64,000 bases of DNA, taken from assembly GCA_039180675.1 (NCBI GenBank), contig JBCDDC010000023.1, positions 10,085 to 74,084 on the forward strand, read 5' to 3'. The stretch is from Thermohalobaculum sp039180675 (GTDB taxonomy: Bacteria; Pseudomonadota; Alphaproteobacteria; Rhodobacterales; Rhodobacteraceae). This document shows, piece after piece, positions 17,316 to 25,223 of this stretch. The notes beneath the pieces were generated by a model. The model searched no databases, was not told the origin of the DNA, and worked only from the letters and a program-made list of their open reading frames with translations. How positions within the stretch are numbered: the stretch's first letter is position 1; the number at the start of each line of letters is the position of its first letter. Both the position numbers and the translations under genes were made by a program.

Positions 17316-17765
17316 ATGCGTATTTTTCTATCAAGCGTTTCTTGCGCAATCCTGATTTTCGGATGTGGCGCAATCTCAACCACCTCAGCTCCCTCCGAGG
17401 AAATCTCGCTGCTCTACAATTACACGACAATTCGGTGGACAACAGGCCAAGAAGTTCGTTTCGCAACCCGCGTCCGCGCCGCAGAAGAGGGAACCCAAGT
17501 CTGTGGAGCATATGCCAGCTCGCCTGGTGGCGACAGCAATCAGGACAAATTCGATGAGTGGATGATAAACACCGCTCGAGTAGAGTCGGCGACCACAATA
17601 CTCGTCAATGGCCTCGGATTCTTTGGCGAGGTCCCTTATCGCGCGAGCGGGGAACTGAGCGGAATGGCAAATTGTATCGTCACCTCAACGCCTTGGCAGA
17701 GAGCGTTCTATCGCTCCAAGTCGCGTGTCGTCACAACAAGATCGAGCTTTTCGATCCGGGATTGA
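17316..17765 (+). CDS. Hypothetical lipoprotein, low GC
   Basis: The 149-residue product starts with a short hydrophobic signal (RIFLSSVSCAILIFGC) that ends in a lipobox-like LIFGC. The rest is polar, with four Cys residues, and has no domain I recognise. Base composition is visibly lower in GC than the genes on both sides, and codon use is less biased to G/C third positions. This could mean recent acquisition or weak selection. It lies 40 bases after parE and just before the DMT transporter gene. Function unknown. Confidence 0.6.
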   Translation: MRIFLSSVSCAILIFGCGAISTTSAPSEEISLLYNYTTIRWTTGQEVRFATRVRAAEEGTQVCGAYASSPGGDSNQDKFDEWMINTARVESATTILVNGLGFFGEVPYRASGELSGMANCIVTSTPWQRAFYRSKSRVVTTRSSFSIRD

Positions 17766-17811
17766 ACCTACTGGTCTTCCCATGCGGCTGGGCTCATGCA
17801 ACACCGGCCTG

Positions 17812-18702
17812 ATGAAGACCGCAGACAACCCCACCCTTGGTATCATGATCATGACGGCGGCGATGCTGATCGCGCCTTTCATGGATCTCTTTGCCAAATG
17901 GGCCACGGCTTATGTGGTGCCGGGAGAGGTGGCGCTGGGGCGGTTCGTGGCGCAGACGCTGATCCTGATCCCCATCGTCACGCTGGTGCGCGAGTGGGCG
18001 CCGCCGCGCAAGGCGCATCTGCTGGCCGGCGTTTGCGCGGCGATCGCGATCCTGTCGATCAACTCGGCGCTCGAGGTCATGCCGATCGCCAATGCGATTG
18101 CGATCTTCTTTGTCGAGCCGCTGATCCTGACCGTGCTCTCCGCCCTGATCCTGGGTGAGCGGCTGGGGTGGCGGCGGCTCACGGCGGTCTCGATCGGGCT
18201 GGTGGGGGCGATGGTGGTGCTGAGGCCGAATGTCGAGCTTTACGGCTGGGCCGCCGTCTATCCGCTGATCACGGCCTTCGCCTTCTCCGGCTACATGATC
18301 ATCATGCGGGTGCTCAGCCCGGGTGGCGGGCGGATCGGGATGCAGTTCTGGATCGGGGCGACCGCTGCCGTGGTCCTCTTCGCCGTTCTGGGCGCGGGAA
18401 CGATGGGCGGCATCTCTGAGCTGACACTGACAATGCCCGGCATCGAGGTTCTGTGGCTGTTCGCTGCGGCGGGGGCGCTGGCCTGCCTGACGCACCAGAT
18501 GATTGCGCAGGCGCTCGCGCGGGCCGAGGCGGGTGCGCTGGCCCCGCTCCAGTATCTCGAAATCGTGGCGGCGACGGGTATCGGGCTCATGTTTTTCAAC
18601 GAGTTTCCCGACCGCTGGACACTGATCGGCACGCTGATCATCATCGCTTCGGGCGTCTATGTCTTCCACCGGGAGAGAAAGGTCGCGAGGATGAGCGCAT
18701 GA
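17812..18702 (+). CDS. DMT superfamily transporter (EamA domains)
   Basis: This 296-residue protein has about ten transmembrane helices arranged as two EamA repeats (residues ~10-135 and ~145-285), as in drug/metabolite exporters. FAKWATAYV and NSALEVMPIANAIAIFFVEPL follow the family pattern of the first repeat, ending in the ILGERLGWRR loop. ATG 17812 gives a standard short N-terminus; ATG 17782 is a possible alternative, and neither has a clear ribosome site. The substrate cannot be inferred. It overlaps the following lipoprotein gene by ATGA. Confidence 0.87.
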   Translation: MKTADNPTLGIMIMTAAMLIAPFMDLFAKWATAYVVPGEVALGRFVAQTLILIPIVTLVREWAPPRKAHLLAGVCAAIAILSINSALEVMPIANAIAIFFVEPLILTVLSALILGERLGWRRLTAVSIGLVGAMVVLRPNVELYGWAAVYPLITAFAFSGYMIIMRVLSPGGGRIGMQFWIGATAAVVLFAVLGAGTMGGISELTLTMPGIEVLWLFAAAGALACLTHQMIAQALARAEAGALAPLQYLEIVAATGIGLMFFNEFPDRWTLIGTLIIIASGVYVFHRERKVARMSA

Positions 18703-19220
18703 AGAGGGTCTGGGCCGGGTTGTTGCTATTGCTCGCGGCGTGCGACGAGCCGACGGTGATTACCCATGTCGGGCGCGACAGCTCGATCGACGGGTCGGAT
18801 CTGGTGGCAATGCAATCCGGGGGCGGGATCCCGACCGAGATCTTCGGCACACCGTTCGAGGGGGCGGAGCCCGAGCAGTTGACCGAAGCCTTGAGGCCCC
18901 CGGCGGGCGGGGCGCAAGGGGTGCGCTGGCGCGCAGTGGAGACCGGGCACGACCGGCACGGCACCCGAATGGTCCTGCATTTCAACCCGCTCGGCCCCCC
19001 GAACCCGTCGGCGGACTGCAAGCAGACGTCGCCCGTGCCTACGGGGCCGCCACGCGCGGAGGGGTTCGAGGTGACCATGAGTTTCTGCAAGGGCGGGTCC
19101 GCCGAGGCGCGTGGCCATATGCGCGCGCTCAAGGTCGCGCCCGGGGATTTCGAGGCCTATCAGAACGCGATGCGCCAGCTTCTGAATGCGATCTTCATCG
19201 AGGCGGGGTCGGAGCGCTGA
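18699..19220 (+). CDS. Hypothetical lipoprotein
   Basis: This 173-residue protein begins MKRVWAGLLLLLAAC, a lipoprotein signal with lipobox LLAAC. The mature part is polar, has two Cys residues and contains RMVLHFNPLGPPNPSADC; no known domain is apparent. It starts inside the stop codon region of the DMT transporter gene, so it is translationally coupled to it. Its end lies 3 bases from the end of the convergent AGE-like gene. It is probably a periplasmic membrane-anchored protein of unknown role. Confidence 0.72.
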   Translation: MKRVWAGLLLLLAACDEPTVITHVGRDSSIDGSDLVAMQSGGGIPTEIFGTPFEGAEPEQLTEALRPPAGGAQGVRWRAVETGHDRHGTRMVLHFNPLGPPNPSADCKQTSPVPTGPPRAEGFEVTMSFCKGGSAEARGHMRALKVAPGDFEAYQNAMRQLLNAIFIEAGSER

Positions 19221-19223
19221 GCC

Positions 19224-20609
19224 TCATTCCGCGAAGCTGATGCCGGAGAAGGTCACCCGGGTGACCGGGCCTTGCGATGTCGCGACCGGGTCCGCGGCGA
19301 CGGCGCTCTCCGCCCTGTAGAAGTAGGGGTGGAGATAATCGGGCGGCGTTTCGAACGCGTAGTGGAGGTCGATCGGCTCTCCGCTCAGCCCGCTGCCGGT
19401 GATGTAGGCGACGAGGGCGTGTTCGAACTCATGGAACCCGGCCTTCCAGACCCAGTGCTTGGCCTCCCTCCGCGCGCCCGGAGGGTTCGAGGCGTAGAGG
19501 CGCGTGAAGCTCCCGCCATGGTCGTGATCGATGAAGTCCCGAAGCCAGAAGGCATGGGCATCGCGGAGGGACGCGCGGACCGAGGGATCGGAGAGTGCGA
19601 GCGAGGCTGCGAACTGGCTGTGCTCGGCATAGATCCACCAGGAGAGATCGGGGATGAGGGTGCCCTGCCCGTCATAGCCGGTGCGCCATGCGCCGGTGAC
19701 CGGGTCCTGCGCCGTGGCCAGAACACGGCGGCCCCGGTCGGTCGACGTATCGACGAGGTCCCGGTCGCCGGTGAGCGCGCCGATCATTTGCAGGAACCAG
19801 AAAGTCTTGATGGTGTGTCCGAAATCGACCGCAGGCGGGATTGGAGCACTGGCGTCCTGTGTCTCCAGATTGGTCAGGAAGACGTTGTGGTCCGGGGCGT
19901 AGAACCGCTCCACCATCTCGCGCGCGATGGTCCGCATCTCCCGGTCCCATCCAGCGCGATCGGCATCGTCCAGAAGCGGTGTGAGCAGCGCGTAGAACGT
20001 GTTGATCTGATCGAGATAGGCCACGAGCTTCGGCGAGGTTTTGTAATCCGCCTTCATGGCCGCGTGGGTCTCGAGGATCATATCGAGGACCGCGCGCTCC
20101 CGCGTCAGGTAGAAGTAGAACGCGGGTCCGAGCAGCGCGTAGGACTGTTTCTGAAGATCGAGACCGGAGCCATCGAAGCCCCAGCTTTCAGTCTCGGCAT
20201 CGTAGAACTCGTAATGGCCGCGCCCGTCCGGCAGCCGCGCCGGTCCCATGAGGAGCGCCATCCCCTGGCGCATGTGGTCGAGATACCGCACCTCTCCGGT
20301 CATGTGGAACGCGACGCCGTAGGAATAGACCTGCCGTGACAGCGCAACGACGTAGTGGCGGTGCGGCTTCATCCACGGCCAGTTCGCGATCTCGGGACAG
20401 GGGCTGTCTGGGTCGAATACGCGGCCGTCATTGCAACGCATGGAGGGGAAGAGGCCCGGGCTCTCGCCAAGCGCATCGGGATGGGCCCAGAACGGGAGCA
20501 GGTCCTCCTCGACATGCCTGAGCCAGCGGTCGGGCGAGAAGACATCCCCGGCACGGGCGGGCAGCGTAAGGAGGGTCAGAGCCAGCGCGAGAGATATCCA
20601 GAATTGCAC
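19224..20609 (-). CDS. Secreted AGE-like (N-acylglucosamine 2-epimerase family) protein
   Basis: The 461-residue product has a signal peptide (VQFWISLALALTLLTLPARA) and a long all-helical domain that resembles the alpha6/alpha6 barrel of the AGE family. Supporting features are DFGHTIKTFWFL, the SWWIYAEHSQFAAS segment in the place of the usual WEQAE motif, and HWVWKAGFHEFEHAL near residue 395, where AGE enzymes have KxGxWKxxYHxxRAL. The canonical WEQ residues are altered, so epimerase activity is uncertain; hydrolase or lyase activity on a sugar is also possible. GTG 20609 with GGAGAG ahead is the likely start. Confidence 0.65.
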   Translation of the reverse strand: MQFWISLALALTLLTLPARAGDVFSPDRWLRHVEEDLLPFWAHPDALGESPGLFPSMRCNDGRVFDPDSPCPEIANWPWMKPHRHYVVALSRQVYSYGVAFHMTGEVRYLDHMRQGMALLMGPARLPDGRGHYEFYDAETESWGFDGSGLDLQKQSYALLGPAFYFYLTRERAVLDMILETHAAMKADYKTSPKLVAYLDQINTFYALLTPLLDDADRAGWDREMRTIAREMVERFYAPDHNVFLTNLETQDASAPIPPAVDFGHTIKTFWFLQMIGALTGDRDLVDTSTDRGRRVLATAQDPVTGAWRTGYDGQGTLIPDLSWWIYAEHSQFAASLALSDPSVRASLRDAHAFWLRDFIDHDHGGSFTRLYASNPPGARREAKHWVWKAGFHEFEHALVAYITGSGLSGEPIDLHYAFETPPDYLHPYFYRAESAVAADPVATSQGPVTRVTFSGISFAE

Positions 20610-20671
20610 CGCACTCTCCGCTTGTAGTCCGGCGGTCAGGCTAGACGGCCCGGTTGGCGCGGTCCAGCGGT

Positions 20672-22492
20672 TCAGGCGGTGCTTTGCGTGCTCTCGCGGA
20701 GGTCTTCCAGTTCCAGCCACTCCTCTTCGAGCGCGGCGAGGCGGGTTTCGCGTTCCGCCAGCCCGTCGCTGGCTTTGGTGAATTTATCAGGCGCCGTGGC
20801 GTAGAGGTCGGGGGTCGCCAGAAACTCCTGCAGGCGGGCGATTTCCGCCTCGACCCGGGCGATCTCCGCCGGGAGGTGCTTCAGCCGGTGCGCCTGTTTG
20901 CCGGAGAGGCCGGCGGCTTGCGGTTTCGGCGAGGCAGCGGGTTTCTGCTGAGGCTTCGGTTTGACGGGCGCCGGGGCGCCCTGCTCCGGTCGCTGAGCGC
21001 GGTAATCGCTCCAGCCTCCGGGATAGAGGGTGGCGGTGCCATCCCCCTCCATCGCGATCGTCGCGGTCGCCACACGGTCGAGGAAGTCGCGGTCGTGGGA
21101 GACGAGAAGGACCGTGCCGTCGAATTCGGCGATGAGCTCCTGCAGGAGATCGAGGGTCTCGATATCCAGATCGTTGGTCGGCTCGTCGAGTACGAGCAGG
21201 TTCGATTCGCGGGCCATGATCCGGGCGAGCAGCAGGCGCGCGCGTTCTCCGCCTGAGAGGGCCTTGACCGGGCCGCGGGCCTGTTTCTCGTCGAACAGGA
21301 ACTCCTTGAGGTAGCCGACCACGTGTTTGGGGCGGCCACGGACCATGACCTGATCGTTCGAGCCTTTGACGCCGAGAAGGCGGTCGCCGGTCAGGCTCTC
21401 CCAGAGCGATTTTTCGGGGTCGAGCTGTTCGCGGTTCTGGTCGAATACCGCCATGGTGACGGTCTGCCCGATCTTGACGGAGCCGCTGTCGGGCTCGGTT
21501 TCGCCGATCAGCATCTTCAAAAGCGTGGTCTTGCCGACCCCATTTGGGCCTACGAGGGCAATACGCTCACCCCTTGCGAGGCGGAGCGAGAAGTCGCTGA
21601 TCAGCCGCTTGTCGCCAAAGGACTTGCTGAGCCCCTTCGCCTCGATCACCAGCTTGCCCGATTTCTCGCCAGACGAGAGCGCCATCGCCGCCCTGCCCGA
21701 CCGGGCCACCTGGTCGCGCCGCTGCTGGCGGAGGCTTTCGAGGCGCCGCAAACGGCCCTGGTTGCGGGTGCGCCGGGCGGAGATGCCGTAGACGGCCCAG
21801 TGCGCCTCCTGCGCGATCAGGCGGTCGAGCTTGTGGCGTTGCGCGTCCTCTTCCTCATGCACCTTGTCGCGCCAGTCCTCGAAGGCCGCGAAACCGCGCG
21901 GGTTTCGCCGGGCGATACCGCGGTCGAGCCACAGCGTCTCGCGGGAGAGCATCGTCAAGAAAGCACGGTCGTGGGAGATGAGCGCGAAGGCGGATCGGGT
22001 CTGCGCCAGATGCCCCTCCAGCCATTCGATCGCCTGGATGTCGAGGTGGTTGGTCGGCTCGTCGAGTAGAAGAAGATCCGCGCCCGACGCGATCACCCGG
22101 GCGAGCGCCGCGCGCCGCCGCTCCCCGCCCGATGCCTTTGCCGGGTCGATGGCGCCGGATTGCTTGAGCCCATCGAGCGCGCTTTCCGCCCGCCACTGCT
22201 CGGCTTCATCGAGATCGGCCGCTGCATACTCCATCAACGTGGCGAAACCCGCAAAATCAGGATCTTGCGGCAGATAGCTGACGCGTGCACCGGGCTGGAC
22301 GAACCGCTCACCGCCATCGGGCTCGATCAGCCCCGCGCAAAGCTTCAGGAGCGTTGATTTGCCAGATCCGTTCCGTCCGACCACGCATAACCGATCGCCC
22401 GGTGCGATCACCGCATCGAGCCCGCTGAACAACGGCCTCCCGCCCCAGCCGAGCGTGATGTCCGACAATGTGAGGAGAGGTGGTGCTGCCAT
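20672..22492 (-). CDS. uup: ABC-F family ATPase, Uup-like
   Basis: This 606-residue protein contains two ABC ATPase domains and no membrane segment, which defines the ABC-F family; these act on ribosomes or DNA and do not transport. Walker A motifs are GRNGSGKST and GPNGVGKTT, the signature sequences are ASGGERRRAAL and LSGGERARLLL, and Walker B regions read LLLDEPTNHLD and LVLDEPTNDLD. The C-terminal ~80 residues form a basic/acidic coiled coil (AEIARVEAEIARLQEFL), as in Uup. ATG 22492 is chosen because the domain starts there. Confidence 0.88.
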   Translation of the reverse strand: MAAPPLLTLSDITLGWGGRPLFSGLDAVIAPGDRLCVVGRNGSGKSTLLKLCAGLIEPDGGERFVQPGARVSYLPQDPDFAGFATLMEYAAADLDEAEQWRAESALDGLKQSGAIDPAKASGGERRRAALARVIASGADLLLLDEPTNHLDIQAIEWLEGHLAQTRSAFALISHDRAFLTMLSRETLWLDRGIARRNPRGFAAFEDWRDKVHEEEDAQRHKLDRLIAQEAHWAVYGISARRTRNQGRLRRLESLRQQRRDQVARSGRAAMALSSGEKSGKLVIEAKGLSKSFGDKRLISDFSLRLARGERIALVGPNGVGKTTLLKMLIGETEPDSGSVKIGQTVTMAVFDQNREQLDPEKSLWESLTGDRLLGVKGSNDQVMVRGRPKHVVGYLKEFLFDEKQARGPVKALSGGERARLLLARIMARESNLLVLDEPTNDLDIETLDLLQELIAEFDGTVLLVSHDRDFLDRVATATIAMEGDGTATLYPGGWSDYRAQRPEQGAPAPVKPKPQQKPAASPKPQAAGLSGKQAHRLKHLPAEIARVEAEIARLQEFLATPDLYATAPDKFTKASDGLAERETRLAALEEEWLELEDLRESTQSTA

Positions 22493-22546
22493 GGCGCTCA
22501 GATGCCGGGGAAGCCCCGCCACGTCAAGTTTGCAGCCTGTGAGAAG

Positions 22547-22579
22547 TTGCACATCCTCTGGCCGGTTTTCGCGTATAAT
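22547..22579 (+). promoter_or_regulatory. Promoter-like sequence before the double-glycine peptide genes
   Basis: A perfect TATAAT at 22574-22579 lies 37 bases before the first small gene. A TTGCAC at 22547-22552 resembles a -35 box, but the spacer of 21 bases is longer than usual, so only the -10 element is persuasive. Confidence 0.45.
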
Positions 22580-22615
22580 TCGCACACGACGAAAAAGCGT
22601 ATCAGGAGTTGCATA

Positions 22616-22780
22616 ATGTCGGACAAAGAAAACAAGGCCACCGAGATCAAGGAAGACGACCTCGACAAAGCGTCGGGCGGACGCGCTTACGAAGAGGTCA
22701 CTTGGACCCTCGATGACAAGAAGGGCAAGGTCGGCAAGCCCGGCCCCAAACGTATGGAACGCGTGTTCGACGACGAATAG
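22616..22780 (+). CDS. Double-glycine leader small protein 1
   Basis: This 54-residue protein starts MSDKENKATEIKEDDLDKASGG, shown here as the leader ending in Gly-Gly at residues 21-22. The pattern TEIKxxxLDxASGG is like the leaders of bacteriocins and some RiPPs that C39-type peptidase ABC exporters cut after GG. The remaining 32 residues contain EEVTWTLDDKKGKVGK and are charged, with no Cys. AGGAG stands 7 bases before the ATG. It is the first of three related tandem genes. No exporter lies in the window. Function as an exported peptide is an inference. Confidence 0.7.
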   Translation: MSDKENKATEIKEDDLDKASGGRAYEEVTWTLDDKKGKVGKPGPKRMERVFDDE

Positions 22781-22791
22781 CAGAGGCCAAA

Positions 22792-22974
22792 ATGGGTGAC
22801 GATACAGAAAAGACGAAAACCGAACTTTCGGAAAGCGAGCTCGACGAGGCGCAGGGCGGAGAGAGCGTTCCGTTCAACTACACCAAGATTGAGCACGAGT
22901 ACTTCACCCAGACGACCTCGAAATCTGCCGGAAGAGTCGAAGCGACTTGGAAGGTTGAGGAAGGCGAAGCGTAG
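22792..22974 (+). CDS. Double-glycine leader small protein 2
   Basis: This 60-residue protein has the leader MGDDTEKTKTELSESELDEA followed by QGG (GG at residues 22-23). The core of 37 residues includes IEHEYFTQTTSK and ends VEATWKVEEGEA. This C-terminal block is nearly the same as VETTWKVEEGES in the third gene. No Cys, so disulfide or thioether bridges are not possible. It is 11 bases downstream of the first peptide gene and in the same direction. The three genes probably form one transcript. Confidence 0.72.
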   Translation: MGDDTEKTKTELSESELDEAQGGESVPFNYTKIEHEYFTQTTSKSAGRVEATWKVEEGEA

Positions 22975-23028
22975 GGTGAACCAGCGCACCTGTGTGCGCT
23001 CGGACCCTAACGCGTAGAGGAGTGTGAG

Positions 23029-23241
23029 ATGAGTGACGAGAAATCCAAACCCACAGAAATCAAAGACGAGGCGCTCGACGGCGCATCAGGCGGCTTTTCC
23101 TTTGGCGTTGAGCGGGAGGTAGAGCAGAAACCCGGCAGTAAGGGACTGCTCGGCGACGATCTCGGTATTTTACGCGGCGCCAAAGGCTCGAAAGGCGGAA
23201 AGGTCGAGACGACCTGGAAGGTCGAAGAGGGCGAAAGCTGA
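23029..23241 (+). CDS. Double-glycine leader small protein 3
   Basis: This 70-residue protein has the leader MSDEKSKPTEIKDEALDGAS and then GG (residues 21-22), almost identical in plan to the first gene (TEIK..xLD.ASGG). The 48-residue core is Gly/Lys-rich (KGLLGDDLGILRGAKGSKGG) and ends VETTWKVEEGES. GAGGAGTGTGAG precedes the ATG, a good ribosome site. It is the last of the tandem set; a 114-base gap separates it from the glutathione peroxidase gene. Likely an exported peptide of unknown activity. Confidence 0.73.
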   Translation: MSDEKSKPTEIKDEALDGASGGFSFGVEREVEQKPGSKGLLGDDLGILRGAKGSKGGKVETTWKVEEGES

Positions 23242-23355
23242 CGAGCCGCCGCGCTCTGCAGGGCGGCGACCAGTCCGCCCTGTGAAATCCACCGGAGAGC
23301 GCGCCTTGAAGATCGTGCGGGTCTGCTACCTTTCCTACTGCTGATGGAGGAAGCC

Positions 23356-23928
23356 ATGACCACGCGCCGCACGCTCTTATCCGCCTTTGCTCTGACGCTG
23401 ATGCCGCTGGCATCGCGTGGAGGAACGGGCACAACCAAGTCTGGCACGTCAGCGCATCAATTCAGCTTCACCGATATCGATGGCGCGCCGCTGGATCTGG
23501 CGCAATTCGCCGGTCGCCCGGTCATGGTGGTCAACACCGCCTCGCGCTGCGGGTTCACCTACCAATATGACGGGCTCCAGGCACTCTACGACGAATACCG
23601 CGAGCGTGGTTTCGTGCTGATCGGGGTGCCTTCAGACGATTTCGGCGGGCAGGAGCTCAACACCGAAGCCGAGGTGAAGCATTTCTGCGAGGTCAACTTC
23701 TCACTCGACTTCCCGTTGACCGAGATCACCCGTGTCCGCGGGGCGAACGCCCACCCGTTCTACAGATGGGCGCGCGAGGAATTGGGCACCGCGAAGGCGC
23801 CGCGCTGGAATTTCCACAAATACCTGATTGCACCGGATGGAAGGCTGGTCACCGCGTTCGCAACCGGTGTCGAGCCGAAAAGCCCGAAGGTGACCGATGC
23901 TGTTGAGAGGCTCCTCGCCCAGGCGTGA
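23356..23928 (+). CDS. Glutathione peroxidase family protein
   Basis: This 190-residue thiol peroxidase reduces peroxides using glutathione or thioredoxin. The peroxidatic residue is Cys65 in NTASRCGFTYQYDGL; the family Trp/Asn appear in PRWNFHKYLI. A twin-arginine-like or Sec leader (TTRRTLLSAFALTLMPLAS) suggests that it acts in the periplasm, unlike most bacterial homologues, which are cytoplasmic. GGAGG at 23346-23350 points to ATG 23356 rather than ATG 23344. No operon partner is apparent. Confidence 0.92.
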   Translation: MTTRRTLLSAFALTLMPLASRGGTGTTKSGTSAHQFSFTDIDGAPLDLAQFAGRPVMVVNTASRCGFTYQYDGLQALYDEYRERGFVLIGVPSDDFGGQELNTEAEVKHFCEVNFSLDFPLTEITRVRGANAHPFYRWAREELGTAKAPRWNFHKYLIAPDGRLVTAFATGVEPKSPKVTDAVERLLAQA

Positions 23929-24237
23929 TCAAGCCTCGTTAACGAGCTGATCCATCGCTTCTGCCAGTTTCTCCCTCATCGCGGCGCGAATCTCACTCTC
24001 CGTCGCCTTGTCACCGAGGTCTCCGGCCAATTTGCGGAAGACGTCTTCGTGACCGGCCTCCTCAAAATCGGCTTTGACAACCTCCATCGCGTATGCCTCG
24101 GGATCCGCGTGACCCAGAAGGCCCGCGGCCCAAAGGCCGACAAGCTTGTTGCGCCGCGCTTTGGCTTTGAAACGCATTTCCTCGTCATGGGCGAATTTCG
24201 CCTCGAACGCCCTTTCGCGATCATCGAACTGTGTCAT
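23929..24237 (-). CDS. ATP synthase zeta inhibitor subunit (DUF1476)
   Basis: This 102-residue protein belongs to DUF1476, shown in Paracoccus to be the zeta subunit that inhibits the F1-ATPase of alphaproteobacteria. Recognisable parts are FDDRERAFEAKFAHDEEMRFKA at the N-terminus (the inhibitory end, here quoted as FDDRERAFEAKF and AHDEEMRFKA), KARRNKLVGLWAA, and the helical C-terminus ending EAMDQLVNEA. It would limit ATP hydrolysis when the proton-motive force falls. The gene is convergent with the glutathione peroxidase gene and divergent from purC; it is not near the ATP synthase operon here. Confidence 0.93.
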   Translation of the reverse strand: MTQFDDRERAFEAKFAHDEEMRFKAKARRNKLVGLWAAGLLGHADPEAYAMEVVKADFEEAGHEDVFRKLAGDLGDKATESEIRAAMREKLAEAMDQLVNEA

Positions 24238-24387
24238 CTGGTAGCTCCCACTGAACCCGATTGTTCAAGTCTACATAAGTATCCCGCCGGGTTGAAACCA
24301 TGATCCAGCGCAAACCTTGGCAAATTGCCTCGCCGCATGTAATCAGCGGGTTTCCCGGGCCGTCTGAGGCCAGCCGCGAGGGACGAT

Positions 24388-25149
24388 ATGGCACGGCGCA
24401 GAATGATCTATGAAGGCAAGGCGAAGATCCTCTACGAGGGGCCGGAGCCGGGCACCTATATCCAGTACTTCAAGGACGATGCCACTGCCTTCAACGCTCA
24501 GAAGAAGGACGTGATCGAGGGCAAAGGGGTGCTGAACAACCGCATCTCGGAGCATGTGATGGTTGCGCTCACTGGAATCGGCGTGCCCAATCACTTCATC
24601 AAGCGTCTGAATATGCGCGAGCAACTCATTCGCCAGGTTGAGATTATTCCGCTGGAGGTGATCGTGCGAAACATCGCAGCGGGCACGATCTCCAAGCGGC
24701 TGGGGCTGGAAGAAGGTTCGCCCCTGCCCCGGCCGATCATCGAGTTCTGCCTGAAGGACGATGCGCTGGGCGATCCGCTGGTGAGCGAGGAGCACATCAT
24801 CGCGTTCAACTGGGCAAGCCAGCAGGACCTCGACGACATCGTCGCGCTGGCGCTGCGGGTCAACGATTTCCTGAGCGGGATGTTCTACGGCGTCGGCATC
24901 AAGCTGGTCGATTTCAAGATCGAGACCGGCCGGATCTTCGACGGCGATTTCCAGCGGATCATCCTGGCCGATGAGATCAGCCCGGACAGCTGCCGCCTGT
25001 GGGACACGAAGACCGGCGAGAAGCTGGATAAGGATGTCTTCCGCCGCGATCTTGGAGATCTGGCCGATGCTTATACCGAGGTCGCGCGGCGGCTGGGCAT
25101 CATGCCACAGAACGGCGGCGCGCATACGGGGCCGAAACTGGTGCATTAA
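24388..25149 (+). CDS. purC: Phosphoribosylaminoimidazole-succinocarboxamide synthase
   Basis: The 253-residue SAICAR synthetase ligates aspartate to CAIR with ATP in de novo purine synthesis. The family N-terminus is MIYEGKAKILYEG, followed by KDDATAFNAQKK, GVLNNRISEH, RNIAAGTISKRLG and the substrate-binding DEISPDSCRLW. Length is standard. It is the first purine gene of the region; purS, purQ and purL follow on the same strand, with a ceramidase-like gene and a lipoprotein gene interspersed. A 150-base divergent region with the zeta-inhibitor gene holds its promoter. Confidence 0.97.
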   Translation: MARRRMIYEGKAKILYEGPEPGTYIQYFKDDATAFNAQKKDVIEGKGVLNNRISEHVMVALTGIGVPNHFIKRLNMREQLIRQVEIIPLEVIVRNIAAGTISKRLGLEEGSPLPRPIIEFCLKDDALGDPLVSEEHIIAFNWASQQDLDDIVALALRVNDFLSGMFYGVGIKLVDFKIETGRIFDGDFQRIILADEISPDSCRLWDTKTGEKLDKDVFRRDLGDLADAYTEVARRLGIMPQNGGAHTGPKLVH

Positions 25150-25223
25150 ATCAGCGGCCCGGCCCGGCCGCACATCGACGCCCGTGGCGGCACCCCTACC
25201 TGACAGATGATCGGGAGCGCGAG

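Noticed and set aside
20672..22492. ABC protein beside the double-glycine peptides as their exporter
   Set aside because: It has two ATPase domains, no membrane segment and no C39 peptidase; it is an ABC-F protein on the opposite strand.
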